A DNA stretch of 64,000 nt, from positions 1 to 64,000 of the forward strand of contig SUXS01000016.1 of assembly GCA_015060865.1 (NCBI GenBank), in the 5' to 3' direction. The stretch comes from Bacteroidales bacterium. GTDB lineage: Bacteria > Bacteroidota > Bacteroidia > Bacteroidales > Bacteroidaceae. This document shows, in pieces, positions 37,912 to 46,901 of the stretch (positions are counted from its first letter, which is position 1; every line of letters begins with the position of its first letter). The position numbers and the translations under genes were made by a program. Under the pieces are notes generated by a model, which saw only the letters and a list, made by a program, of their open reading frames with translations, made no database searches and had not been told where the DNA came from.

Positions 37912-38265
37912 ATGAATATCGAAGATATACGCGAATATTGCCTACAGAAGCCCCATACCGACGAGGCTTTTCCCTTTGACAAAACCACTCTTGTATTTCG
38001 GTTGATGGGTAAGATATTTGCTTGTATCGACCTTGATCGTCCAAATCTCGTTGTACTGAAGTGCTCTCCAGATTACGCGCTTGAACTTCGTGCTCACTAC
38101 TACGGAGTTGAAGGTGCATGGCATTGGAACAAGAAACATTGGAATCAGATATACCTCGATCGCGACATATCAGACACCATCCTTTTGAGCCTCATCGACC
38201 ATTCGTATGAAGAGGTATACAAAAAGATACCCCTAAAAATAAAGAAGAGCTATGAACAAGCTTAA
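37912..38265 (+). CDS. MmcQ/YjbR family protein
   Basis: A 117-residue MmcQ/YjbR (cyaY-like fold) protein. Typical features: IREYCLQKPHTDEAFPFDKTTLVFRLMGKIFACIDL, LVVLKCSPDYALELRAHY and the closing HWNQIYLD, then DHSYEEVYKKIP. The family is often called DNA-binding but its role is not established. Its stop lies 14 bases inside the biotin ligase gene, so the two overlap and are co-expressed. Confidence 0.88.
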   Translation: MNIEDIREYCLQKPHTDEAFPFDKTTLVFRLMGKIFACIDLDRPNLVVLKCSPDYALELRAHYYGVEGAWHWNKKHWNQIYLDRDISDTILLSLIDHSYEEVYKKIPLKIKKSYEQA

Positions 38266-39019
38266 CATATGCCATACCCATCTACCCGAAACAAGTTCCA
38301 CGAACAATGCAGCCAGAGATTTACCGTTCGGAGAAGGTTTTTGCACCGAAGGTATCCTGAACGTAATCAGCACAGATTATCAAACAGCAGGAAGAGGTCA
38401 GCGAGGCAACACATGGGAATCTGCGCCAAACAAGAATTTACTCTTCAGTCTCTCGCTATACCCCGACGAACTACCTTCATCCCGGCAGTTCGTTATCTGC
38501 GAACTCATATCTGTAATACTCTGCGAAGTGCTTAGCCGCTATACCGAAGGGATCCACATCAAGTGGCCAAACGACATCTACCACCACAATCACAAACTAT
38601 GCGGCATCCTAATCGAACATGACATTGAGGGAAGCCACATCACTCGCTCCATCATTGGCGTGGGTGTCAATGTCAATCAAACCCACTTCACCAGCAATGC
38701 CCCCAACCCCATCTCGCTCTATCAGATTCTTGGGCACGAGACAGACCGGGAAGAACTACTTTCCGCCATCTGCGAAGCAATTGCAACCTCTCCCCTACTC
38801 ACCTCCCCGAGCAAAGAAGAGTACACCATCCTTCACCATCGCTACATATCCATGCTTTATCGTCGCGATGTTCCAGCCGACTACCGAGATGCCAATGGAA
38901 AGTTTACGGCTACCCTACGCGATGTGTCACCCGACGGGCTACTCACCCTTGAAGACTTGCAAGGCAAGCTACGTTCATACCTTTTCAAGGAAATCACATT
39001 CATAGTCAATACGCAATAG
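38252..39019 (+). CDS. birA: Biotin--[acetyl-CoA-carboxylase] ligase
   Basis: A 255-residue biotin protein ligase that activates biotin to biotinyl-AMP and attaches it to carboxylase carrier proteins. It lacks the N-terminal HTH of E. coli BirA, so it should not be a repressor. Signature: TDYQTAGRGQRGNTWESAPNKNL (biotinyl-AMP loop, near 44-66), IKWPNDIYHHNHKLCGILIEHD with the catalytic Lys, and IIGVGVNVNQ. The start overlaps the MmcQ gene. Confidence 0.93.
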   Translation: MNKLNICHTHLPETSSTNNAARDLPFGEGFCTEGILNVISTDYQTAGRGQRGNTWESAPNKNLLFSLSLYPDELPSSRQFVICELISVILCEVLSRYTEGIHIKWPNDIYHHNHKLCGILIEHDIEGSHITRSIIGVGVNVNQTHFTSNAPNPISLYQILGHETDREELLSAICEAIATSPLLTSPSKEEYTILHHRYISMLYRRDVPADYRDANGKFTATLRDVSPDGLLTLEDLQGKLRSYLFKEITFIVNTQ

Positions 39020-39136
39020 TTTACACCAAAGTTTCCTTCACAACATACAGCCATTTCGTAATAAAACGTATGGAGTACAATATACGAATAATAAAAATAA
39101 TTATCCATTTGTGACACGTAAATCAAATAAATGTCT

Positions 39137-39145
39137 TATCTTTGC
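39137..39145 (+). promoter_or_regulatory. -7 box for tRNA-Leu
   Basis: TATCTTTGC, an exact match ending 9 bases before the tRNA. Confidence 0.8.
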
Positions 39146-39154
39146 AACGCTATT

Positions 39155-39236
39155 GCGCTTGTGGCGAAATTGGTAGACGCGCCAGACTTAGGATCTGGTG
39201 TAGCGATACGTGTAGGTTCGAGTCCTATCAGGCGCA
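39155..39236 (+). tRNA. tRNA-Leu (anticodon UAG)
   Basis: An 82-base class II tRNA: acceptor GCGCTTG/CAGGCGC, anticodon stem CCAGA/TCTGG with loop CTTAGGA (anticodon TAG), a variable arm containing TGTAGCGATACG, and T arm TAGG-TTCGAGT-CCTA. Discriminator A, no encoded CCA. Confidence 0.95.
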
Positions 39237-39239
39237 CAA

Positions 39240-39276
39240 AAGTGGGGTCAATAAAGATATGACCTCACCTTTTTTA
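39240..39276 (+). terminator. Terminator after tRNA-Leu
   Basis: GTGGGGTCA and TGACCTCAC form a nine-pair stem with one G-T pair, followed by six T. It lies immediately after the tRNA. Confidence 0.85.
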
Positions 39277-39326
39277 TATTCAGGCACATATGAATAATGT
39301 TTTTTGTTCCATAGTCTCTAACACAT

Positions 39327-40760
39327 ATGAACAATTCTTCCCCCCAACTGCCTCCATGGTTAGCCCTACTACCCTTAGTCGCACTTATAGCCTTGCTAGC
39401 CATAACTATTTCCATATTTGGGATCGACGCACTCGGTGGAGCCAGCCAGATGTGTCTACTCGTAGCCACTTCATTGAGTGTATGCATCGGCATGGCAGTA
39501 CTCCGTAAGCCATGGAACGACTTTGAAACAGCCATGGTTCACAACATTTCCGGTGTAGGAACAGCCATCATCATATTGCTCATTATAGGTGCCCTTTCCG
39601 GAGCATGGATCGTAAGTGGAGTAGTGCCCACGCTAATCTACTATGGGATACAAATCATCCATCCCGGTTTCTTTCTGCTTTGCACTTGTGTAATCTGTGC
39701 AGTCGTATCCGTGATGACAGGCAGCTCATGGACTACCATTGCAACCATAGGTATTGCACTGATGGGAGTAGGCAAAGCTCAAGGATTTCACGAGGGCTGG
39801 ATTGCGGGCGCCATCATCTCTGGGGCCTATTTTGGCGACAAGGTATCACCACTTTCTGACACGACCGTACTAGCTTCCTCCACTACGGGTACCCCACTCT
39901 TCACCCACATCCGCTATCTAATGTACACCACCGTACCTTCTATGCTAATCGCATTGATTGTGTTCTCCTTGGCTGGCATCTCTGCAGACGATGCCGACAT
40001 ATTCCACATTGCCATATTTACAGAATCACTGTCAGAAAAATTTGTCATCACACCATGGTTGCTCGCAGTACCTATCCTCACTGGTATACTTATTGTCCAA
40101 CGCGTACCATCGATCATCACCCTGTTCGTATCCATGCTATCGGCAACCATTTGCGCCGTTATCTTCCAGCCTCATCTGCTTGCGGAGATTGGAGGAGGCA
40201 GCAACACACAGGAGCTCATTAAGGGTGCCCTGACCATGCTTTTTGGGCCTACAGGACTTGATGCAGGCAGCACAGAGGTGAACGACCTCATCGCCACGCG
40301 CGGCATGGCCGGTATGCTGAATACCATATGGCTCATCATATGTGCCATGTGCTTCGGAGGCGCCATGGCCGCTGGTGGCATGCTTGATTGCATAGCCAAG
40401 TCACTTGCAAGCTTTGCCCATAAACGCGCAGGGATGGTTTCATCTACGGTGTTATCAGGACTATTCTTCAATGTAGCTACAGCCGACCAGTACATTTCCA
40501 TCATCCTTTCCGGAAACATGTTTGGCGACATTTACCGTCGCAATGGATACGAATCGCGCCTTCTGAGCCGTACCATTGAGGACTCAGTGACGGTGACATC
40601 TCCACTTGTACCATGGAACACCTGCGGCATGACTCAAGCAACCATCCTCAATGTATCCACATTGACTTATATGCCCTACTGCATATTCAATTGGGTAAGC
40701 CCCTTAATGAGCATACTGATTGCTTGGACAGGGTATAAAATAAAGAAACTGATTGTTTAG
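39327..40760 (+). CDS. nhaC: NhaC family Na+/H+ antiporter
   Basis: A 477-residue inner-membrane transporter with about 11 hydrophobic segments. It has family motifs VSVMTGSSWTTIATIGIALMGVGKA, ISGAYFGDKVSPLSDTTVLASS near 165-187 and PLVPWNTCGMTQATIL near 430. It exports Na+ (or exchanges an organic acid such as malate/lactate) against protons. It lies after tRNA-Leu with a terminator between. It converges on the DUF5715 gene, 28 bases apart. Confidence 0.93.
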   Translation: MNNSSPQLPPWLALLPLVALIALLAITISIFGIDALGGASQMCLLVATSLSVCIGMAVLRKPWNDFETAMVHNISGVGTAIIILLIIGALSGAWIVSGVVPTLIYYGIQIIHPGFFLLCTCVICAVVSVMTGSSWTTIATIGIALMGVGKAQGFHEGWIAGAIISGAYFGDKVSPLSDTTVLASSTTGTPLFTHIRYLMYTTVPSMLIALIVFSLAGISADDADIFHIAIFTESLSEKFVITPWLLAVPILTGILIVQRVPSIITLFVSMLSATICAVIFQPHLLAEIGGGSNTQELIKGALTMLFGPTGLDAGSTEVNDLIATRGMAGMLNTIWLIICAMCFGGAMAAGGMLDCIAKSLASFAHKRAGMVSSTVLSGLFFNVATADQYISIILSGNMFGDIYRRNGYESRLLSRTIEDSVTVTSPLVPWNTCGMTQATILNVSTLTYMPYCIFNWVSPLMSILIAWTGYKIKKLIV

Positions 40761-40788
40761 CAATAGGAGTTGATCCCTCTCTCCATCA

Positions 40789-41928
40789 TCATCGGACGGT
40801 AATATGCAGACAACTTTGTTTACGTTCATATTTCACATAACAACGTCCCGCCTCCCGCATGTCATACACCGTCTGTAATAACAATTGCAACAACTTAGGA
40901 TCATTGGCTCTATATTCAGCAGGTTTATCAAACCGCACGTAAGTGATATCTATCGTAGTCCCATATTGGTGACACGAATTCTTCGTTGCATTCACATTTC
41001 CGCTCCGGCGCAGTCGCTTTATATGATCTTGAGTGCGATACACACTCGTAACAATAAAGCGATGACGACGATCGTAACCACGATTATAGAGTGAATCCTG
41101 AAAAGCTTCTCCCAAATCATCAAGAAAACTCTTCGCCTTAGGAACCAAGTACGGAGCTGAATGGGTCAAAGGATCTACTTTGTAGAGTTTATTGCTTTCC
41201 ACATGTTGCATACCATATAGTCCCACCTCAAGTTCTGCCACAGTAAGTGGATGCGGTGTACCATTGGTACGTGCAGCTTCCAATTGTAGGTCATTGAGGT
41301 CATTAAAAATCCGCGGATAGTTGCGGTAGGGGTCGCGGCGATCCTTGCGATTGGGGTCACGATTAGGTTTTTCAGGTTCCTTGGATATCGCTATATTCTC
41401 AACAATAAACTCCTGTAAATGAATATGGAAACAGCCTTTCAGGCTATATATTCCCTTAACAGCAAGAACCACAACCAACAAAGTAGAACTCATAACCAGC
41501 AACCCTTTTCTACAAATCAACCGTCCTCCAGCCAGATGGGTAGCAAAGCGAAAAAAACTACGTAACAACCCCTTGCCATACCACTTGATGATCTGCGCTA
41601 CAATTGGCACCAAGACAAGAGCAATTTTATACCCCAGCAAGTCTGAGGGGGCAGAGAACACACCGCATAGCGCCATCACAAGCAGATATAAGGGATACCC
41701 AATATAGGCCAAATGGCGCAACGGCCATTTCAGTACATTGGTTCCGACAAGATAAGCCGATGTAAACAACGTAAGGAAGAAGAACACCTTGCATCGGAAC
41801 CAAGCCCTCACATGATAGTCGTCGCCCACAAAAAGGCAGCCAACGAGGTCAGTAAACAAGAAAAGCAGCCCCACCATAGGGATGAGCTGCGCTACGAACA
41901 AGGCTGTTTCTTTACGATTGAGATCCAT
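40789..41928 (-). CDS. DUF5715 family membrane protein with an M15 peptidase-like domain
   Basis: A 379-residue protein. The N-terminal 190 residues hold about five membrane segments. The outer C-terminal domain (about 210-379) has a D-alanyl-D-alanine carboxypeptidase-like pattern: VTSVYRTQDHIKRLRRSGN, then SCHQYGTTIDITYVRF (H-x-x-G-x-x-x-D), and a final CLHITVR with a second His. This suggests peptidoglycan cleavage or binding. The start at ATG 41928 lies eight bases after a -7 box (41937-41945). An upstream in-frame ATG at 41976 would add MLFRKIEKNTLFLYVF and cannot be excluded. Confidence 0.75.
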   Translation of the reverse strand: MDLNRKETALFVAQLIPMVGLLFLFTDLVGCLFVGDDYHVRAWFRCKVFFFLTLFTSAYLVGTNVLKWPLRHLAYIGYPLYLLVMALCGVFSAPSDLLGYKIALVLVPIVAQIIKWYGKGLLRSFFRFATHLAGGRLICRKGLLVMSSTLLVVVLAVKGIYSLKGCFHIHLQEFIVENIAISKEPEKPNRDPNRKDRRDPYRNYPRIFNDLNDLQLEAARTNGTPHPLTVAELEVGLYGMQHVESNKLYKVDPLTHSAPYLVPKAKSFLDDLGEAFQDSLYNRGYDRRHRFIVTSVYRTQDHIKRLRRSGNVNATKNSCHQYGTTIDITYVRFDKPAEYRANDPKLLQLLLQTVYDMREAGRCYVKYERKQSCLHITVR

Positions 41929-41936
41929 AAACACGT

Positions 41937-41945
41937 ACAAAAATA
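41937..41945 (-). promoter_or_regulatory. -7 box very close to the DUF5715 start
   Basis: TATTTTTGT on the minus strand, with only eight bases to the ATG at 41928, implying an almost leaderless transcript. Confidence 0.5.
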
Positions 41946-42046
41946 ATGTATTTTTTTCGATTTTGCGAAACAACATAAAAGTTTCTTGTCCTTAGGAGTA
42001 AAACAAGATTTATTCAATTGGTAATTGGCAATTATCAATTTATTCG

Positions 42047-42055
42047 TAATTTTGC
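42047..42055 (+). promoter_or_regulatory. -7 box for trmB
   Basis: TAATTTTGC, an exact match 25 bases before the trmB ATG. A short run of CAATTGGTAATTGGCAATTA repeats precedes it. Confidence 0.65.
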
Positions 42056-42080
42056 AGTATAAATGATTTAGCTAGAAAAA

Positions 42081-42851
42081 ATGGGAAAAGGTAAATTGGC
42101 AAAGTTTGCCGACATGGCATCTTATCCGCATGTGTTTGAATATCCTCACTCGGTGGCCGAGCAGGTGCCTTTCGAGATGAAGGGGCATTGGCGTGAGCAG
42201 TTTTTCAAGAACGATAACCCGATAGTGCTGGAACTGGGCTGCGGAAGGGGAGAGTATACCGTAGGGTTAGGGCGCATGTGTGCCGACAAGAACTTTATTG
42301 GAATAGATATCAAGGGTGCCCGTATGTGGACGGGAGCTACAGACTCTTTGCGGGAGGGTATGACCAATGTGGCGTTCCTGCGTACCAATATAGAGATTAT
42401 CGATCGCTTCTTTGCTCCCGGTGAGGTCGACGAGATATGGATTACCTTCCCCGACCCACAGATGAAGAAGGTGACCAAGCGACTCACCTCCACGGCGTTC
42501 CTGCAGCGCTATGCCTCGTTTCTCAAACCCGACGGCATCGTGCATCTGAAGACCGACAGTAACTTCCTCTATACCTATACCGATGCATTGGTGAAGGTAA
42601 ACAACCTGCCCGTCGAGGTGAATAACACTGATATCTATGGCAGCAGTGAAGAATTCAGAATGCAGAATTCGGAATTGAACATCCGCACCTATTACGAGCA
42701 GCAGTGGCTCGATCGCGGACTAACAATCAAGTATATCAAGTTTCACCTGCCCCAAGGCGTGACATTGCAAGAACCCGATATTGAAATTGAGCTCGATGAC
42801 TACCGCAGCTATAATCGCAGCAAGCGCAGTGGACTACAGACAAGCAAATGA
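42081..42851 (+). CDS. trmB: tRNA (guanine-N7)-methyltransferase
   Basis: TrmB forms m7G46 in tRNA with SAM. The 256-residue protein has the SAM motif [16 protein letters not shown] near 53-68, [15 protein letters not shown], the family [21 protein letters not shown] near 119-137 and [21 protein letters not shown]. At 42648-42679 the coding sequence is a GAATTCAGAATGCAGAATTC-type segment that reads in frame as about ten residues ([11 protein letters not shown]), apparently a captured intergenic repeat in a variable loop before [12 protein letters not shown]. The enzyme core looks intact. Confidence 0.95.
   Translation: MGKGKLAKFADMASYPHVFEYPHSVAEQVPFEMKGHWREQFFKNDNPIVLELGCGRGEYTVGLGRMCADKNFIGIDIKGARMWTGATDSLREGMTNVAFLRTNIEIIDRFFAPGEVDEIWITFPDPQMKKVTKRLTSTAFLQRYASFLKPDGIVHLKTDSNFLYTYTDALVKVNNLPVEVNNTDIYGSSEEFRMQNSELNIRTYYEQQWLDRGLTIKYIKFHLPQGVTLQEPDIEIELDDYRSYNRSKRSGLQTSK
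42648..42679 (+). repeat. GAATTCAGAA-type repeat inside trmB
   Basis: Three near-copies of GAATTC(A/G)GAAT within coding sequence, the same unit found in spacers at 26474-26495 and 54745-54775. The length keeps the reading frame. Confidence 0.65.
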
Positions 42852-42936
42852 ATACAATCCTGAATTGTGAATTTTGAATGCTTCATTTGGATGAAGAAAA
42901 TTCATAACTCACAACTCATAAATCATAATTATCCCC

Positions 42937-44034
42937 ATGGCACTATATCCCAAACTTATCCTTGATGCGCTGGCCACGGTGCGCTACCCGGGTACGGGTA
43001 AAAACCTGGTGGAGGCTGAAATGGTAGAAGATAACCTTCGTATTGATGGGCAGAAGGTATCCTTCTCGCTCATATTCGAGAAGCCTACTGACCCCTTCAT
43101 GAAGTCGATTCTCAAGAGTGCCGAGGCTGCTATCAAGCTCGCTGCTGGTGCTGAAGTAGAGGTGAATATCTCGGTGAAGACCATTCAGCAGGCACGTCCC
43201 GAAGTGGATAAACTGCTGCCTACGGTGAAGAACATCATCGCCGTTTCGAGTGGCAAGGGTGGTGTGGGCAAGAGCACCGTAGCGGCCAATCTTGCCGTGG
43301 CACTGGCCAAGCTGGGCTATAAGGTGGGACTGCTCGATGCCGACATCTTCGGCCCTTCTATACCCAAGATGTTTCAGGTAGAGGATGCTCGCCCCTATGC
43401 TGAGCGCATCGAGGGACGCGACCTTATTATCCCTATCGAGAGCTATGGCGTGAAGGTGCTATCGATCGGTTTCTTCGTGGACCCCAACCAAGCCACCATC
43501 TGGCGTGGAGGCATGGCGAGCAATGCCCTCAAGCAACTCATCGGTGATGCTGCCTGGGGCGATCTTGACTATTTCCTCATCGACCTTCCCCCCGGCACGA
43601 GCGATATACACCTCACAACCTTCCAAACGGTAGCTATCACAGGCGCTGTCATCGTGAGCACACCGCAGGAGGTGGCCTTGGCCGATGCACGCAAGGGAAT
43701 CGACATGTTTACCAACGACAAGGTCAATGTGCCTATTCTCGGGTTGGTTGAGAATATGGCGTGGTTTACCCCTGCCGAGCTGCCCGACCATAAGTACTAC
43801 ATCTTCGGTAAGGAGGGGTGTAAGCGCTTGGCCGAAGAGATGGGTGTGCCTCTGCTGGGGCAGATTCCCGTGGTGCAGAGCATCTGCGAGGGTGGCGACA
43901 ATGGTTGCCCCGTAGCCTTGGACGATAGCACGACGACTGGGCTGGCATTCCGCCATTTGGCTGAGGCTGTAGTGGAACAGGTTGATGTGCGCAATGCCAC
44001 GAAAGAGGCTACGCGGATAGTGAAGACCAAGTAA
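42937..44034 (+). CDS. Mrp/ApbC family Fe-S carrier ATPase
   Basis: A 365-residue Mrp/NBP35-like P-loop ATPase, a carrier of Fe-S clusters to target proteins. The N-terminal 90 residues form a MIP18-like (DUF59) domain. The deviant Walker A is SSGKGGVGKST at about 104-114, followed by LLDADIFGPSIPKMF, the DYFLIDLPPGTSDIHLT switch and a C-terminal region with ENMAWF. The usual CxxC cluster motif near the C-terminus is not evident, which is common in Bacteroidetes homologues. It starts 85 bases after trmB across A/T-rich repeats. Confidence 0.93.
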   Translation: MALYPKLILDALATVRYPGTGKNLVEAEMVEDNLRIDGQKVSFSLIFEKPTDPFMKSILKSAEAAIKLAAGAEVEVNISVKTIQQARPEVDKLLPTVKNIIAVSSGKGGVGKSTVAANLAVALAKLGYKVGLLDADIFGPSIPKMFQVEDARPYAERIEGRDLIIPIESYGVKVLSIGFFVDPNQATIWRGGMASNALKQLIGDAAWGDLDYFLIDLPPGTSDIHLTTFQTVAITGAVIVSTPQEVALADARKGIDMFTNDKVNVPILGLVENMAWFTPAELPDHKYYIFGKEGCKRLAEEMGVPLLGQIPVVQSICEGGDNGCPVALDDSTTTGLAFRHLAEAVVEQVDVRNATKEATRIVKTK

Positions 44035-44047
44035 TTTAGTACCTCTC

Positions 44048-44091
44048 ATAAGCAACGCGGGCAAACCTTATGGTCTGCCCGCGTTGCTTAT
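44048..44091. terminator. 16-bp hairpin after the Mrp gene
   Basis: ATAAGCAACGCGGGCA and its exact complement (44048-44063 / 44076-44091) around a 12-base loop, between the convergent Mrp and T9SS-cargo genes. No T tract, but placement fits a shared terminator. Confidence 0.75.
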
Positions 44092-44128
44092 AGCTTCATG
44101 CTGTTAATTCCGATTCCGTCAGCCAACA

Positions 44129-46873
44129 TTATCTGACAACAATCTTATTCGTAACAAACCTCACGCCTCCACTCACAACTACCAGATAAGTTCCAGGCTC
44201 CAGTTTGCCGCGAAGGTCAATGAATGTGGCGCCCTCAGAAAGTACAGACTCATGCTGTATTACTCCAGCCAGGTCAACAACTCTCATAGTAACGTCCGAT
44301 ACCGCATAGGGCACATTCACAAAGAAAGCTCCATCAGTGGGATTGGGATATACGGTAACCGTAAAGCTACCTTCAAGCTCACCTATATCGGTACCATCTC
44401 CATGAATACGCCATTTCACGGGTTCTGCGATAGTTGCAACTGGCGCCTTGATATAGATGACACGCTCAGCCTCCAAAATTGGGAACAGATAGCTCTTACC
44501 TATCATCACGTCATCATCATTGAAAATATTGGTCTGCACAAAATCCTTCTTGTAGGCCGAGAGCGAAACCTTCTCGTCAGCATAGAACATGAGGCTACTG
44601 TAGTTCCTAATGGCACTGCTGATTGAGATAGTCGTCTCTTTGCCTGCAGGTAAGGTATAAGTGTACCATGTGTCATAGCCTTCGGGACCTGTAGTCAATA
44701 TGTATTCTTTATTTGGTTCTACAACAATGGCATCGGCAAAGCGCTCGCCGGGGCGTGCCTCGGCAAATGTGGGCACGATGTAGTAGTTGGTGCCGTCGGT
44801 GTCGCCCGGGTCTGAGTTGATGGTGACGCCTATGTAGAGTGTTTGGCCCTTCTCCACATACACCTTGCTCTTCTTGTAGCCCGCCATGTAAGCATTGCTG
44901 TATCGGCTGTCGTCCGAGGCGTTGATCTCGTCGGCATCGCAGTCGCCAATCTTCACCCTGAGGTTCGAGCCGCGTCCTATCTTGGCATACGTGGTGTAGA
45001 ATCCGCTCTTGTCGGCCGTGTACTTGTGCCATACGGTAGTCTCGGGCTTGTTGCTTATCTCTATGGTATCGCCCAGTTGCTCTATCTCGATGGCTGTGGC
45101 GCATACGGCCCCCTCGCTGGCCTCCTCAAACTGTGTGGTGAAGACCACGTCGGCTCCATTGTTGGCAAACGCCATAATCTCGATGAGGTAGCTGCTGCCT
45201 GCTGCTACGGGTATCTTGTAGGCGCGTGCCGTGACGTTGCCCGAGGCGTCGGTCTTCTCGCTGCGCACGTAGCTGATGGTCTTGCTGTCGCAGTCCTCGC
45301 GGAAGTAGATGCTCCAGTAGTTGTCGATGACATTCTTCGAGGTGGTCTCGAGGATGGCAAAGCCCGACTTCTCGGCGGTAAACTGGCGGAAGTTCGACAC
45401 GTTGTCGCCACGGTCCTTGATCACGATATCCTCGCCCAGGCTGAACACGATGGGCATGTCGCAGTAGTCGCCCTCCACGATGGCCTTCTCGGTGAGCGTG
45501 ATGCTGCCGGTGCCCTCTGCTGCGGTGCTCACGCAGAAGTAGATTGACTGCCCCTCGCTGATGCGGTACACGTTGTACTCGTTGATGATGTTGCCGCTGC
45601 CGCGCGAGTAGAGCATGTGCTTGAGGGTGCCCGTCGTGGCCACCGACAACTCGGCATCCTTGTCGGCAGTGTATACAAACCAGTAGTCGCGTGCCGCGCC
45701 GCTGAACTTGTTCTCACCTATCGCGATGGGCATAGCCTTGTCGAAACTCTCGCTCTCCTTGGGCTCGCGCAAACTGATGGTGACTGCATCGGCAGCACTG
45801 GTCACATCGGTAACGTTGAAGTTGATGATCAGTTCGCCCCCCATGAAGAGCGGGTCCAGGTTGTGCGTATAGCTCATGGCCGTGCCGTTGATAGTGGCGG
45901 GCAGCAGCTCCTCCGACTCGTAGTCGCAGTTGTCGAGGTAGGTGATGGTACCCTTCCAGCCAGCCGCGGTGCCCAGTTCCATGATGTACTCCTCGCCTAT
46001 GGTGCCGAGGTCTATGCGGTAGTAGTTGTTGCCCTTCACCAGATCGAGCACGGCAGGGAATTCCTTCAGCTCGATGGGTGCCTTGCAGTTCTCGCCCAGT
46101 CGGTCGCTGGTCATCTTCATGGTCACCTCCGTGGGTCGGCTATTGGGCACGATCACGATGTATGCCTTGTCCTTCTCCACCACGAACTCATGATCGTCGG
46201 TCGTCATGTCCTGCGTGGCATACTGCAGCGGATGCTCGGTGCTGCCATACAGTTCCTCCTCTATGTAGTATATCAGGTACTGGCTGGTGAATATGCTGGC
46301 CACGCCATCGCTCGGTGCCACGAATCGGCAGAAAGTGGCATAGCTCAGCTCGCCCAGGTAGTCGGAATCGTAGTTGCGGTACACGGGCAGTGCCGTCTTG
46401 GCATCCTTCATCAGGGTGATGGGCGTTTCCCATGTGTCACCCTTCACCTCCTCACCGAAGAAGAGGCTCTTGAGTGTGAGTATCGCCATGATGCCCTCGG
46501 CCTCCTCGGGTGTGGAGAGGGTGAAGCGTATCTCGTCCCCGGCAAAGACCTTTATCCAGGCATATATGCCCACGCCATTCTCGTAGCTACCAGCCTCCTG
46601 CAGGGGCGAGTCGGCATCGTATGCACCGTCATGGTACCATCCGCCCCAGATGCTCACGTGCATATTATCTGTCACAGCCTGGTCGTCAGAATAGACATAC
46701 AACGTACCATTCTCGGTTGCTTTGTAACTAAATGTGATAAGTGAATCGGCCCGCATACGCAACCTCTTCGACTTACCGTCCCATGAGGTTACAGAAGATG
46801 CTTCCTGCTGCGCATGGGCTACGGTAGCAATGCCCACAAAGAGCATCAAGAAAGAATAAAGAATTTTTTTCAT
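44129..46873 (-). CDS. T9SS-exported surface protein of unknown function
   Basis: A 914-residue protein with a signal peptide (KKILYSFLMLFVGIATVAHAQ). Repeated beta-sandwich segments follow, each with FRQFTAEKSGFAIL/WHKYTADKSGFYT-like motifs, resembling pre-peptidase C-terminal domains. The end is a type A T9SS sorting domain of about 80 residues: VTVYPNPTDGAFFVNVP, then VVDLAGVIQHE and GTYLVVVSGGVRFVTNKIVVR (last region). This is the clearest evidence for type IX secretion in the organism. No catalytic domain is visible. The middle of the gene is more G+C-rich than its ends. Confidence 0.88.
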   Translation of the reverse strand: MKKILYSFLMLFVGIATVAHAQQEASSVTSWDGKSKRLRMRADSLITFSYKATENGTLYVYSDDQAVTDNMHVSIWGGWYHDGAYDADSPLQEAGSYENGVGIYAWIKVFAGDEIRFTLSTPEEAEGIMAILTLKSLFFGEEVKGDTWETPITLMKDAKTALPVYRNYDSDYLGELSYATFCRFVAPSDGVASIFTSQYLIYYIEEELYGSTEHPLQYATQDMTTDDHEFVVEKDKAYIVIVPNSRPTEVTMKMTSDRLGENCKAPIELKEFPAVLDLVKGNNYYRIDLGTIGEEYIMELGTAAGWKGTITYLDNCDYESEELLPATINGTAMSYTHNLDPLFMGGELIINFNVTDVTSAADAVTISLREPKESESFDKAMPIAIGENKFSGAARDYWFVYTADKDAELSVATTGTLKHMLYSRGSGNIINEYNVYRISEGQSIYFCVSTAAEGTGSITLTEKAIVEGDYCDMPIVFSLGEDIVIKDRGDNVSNFRQFTAEKSGFAILETTSKNVIDNYWSIYFREDCDSKTISYVRSEKTDASGNVTARAYKIPVAAGSSYLIEIMAFANNGADVVFTTQFEEASEGAVCATAIEIEQLGDTIEISNKPETTVWHKYTADKSGFYTTYAKIGRGSNLRVKIGDCDADEINASDDSRYSNAYMAGYKKSKVYVEKGQTLYIGVTINSDPGDTDGTNYYIVPTFAEARPGERFADAIVVEPNKEYILTTGPEGYDTWYTYTLPAGKETTISISSAIRNYSSLMFYADEKVSLSAYKKDFVQTNIFNDDDVMIGKSYLFPILEAERVIYIKAPVATIAEPVKWRIHGDGTDIGELEGSFTVTVYPNPTDGAFFVNVPYAVSDVTMRVVDLAGVIQHESVLSEGATFIDLRGKLEPGTYLVVVSGGVRFVTNKIVVR

Positions 46874-46901
46874 TTATGTAAATTTAGTTTGAATAATTCT
46901 C

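Noticed and set aside
45617-46744. A 375-codon frame antisense to the T9SS cargo gene
   Set aside because: Shadow of the sense gene; no domain and no start signals. Similar antisense frames in argD, argC and the P-type ATPase are rejected for the same reason.
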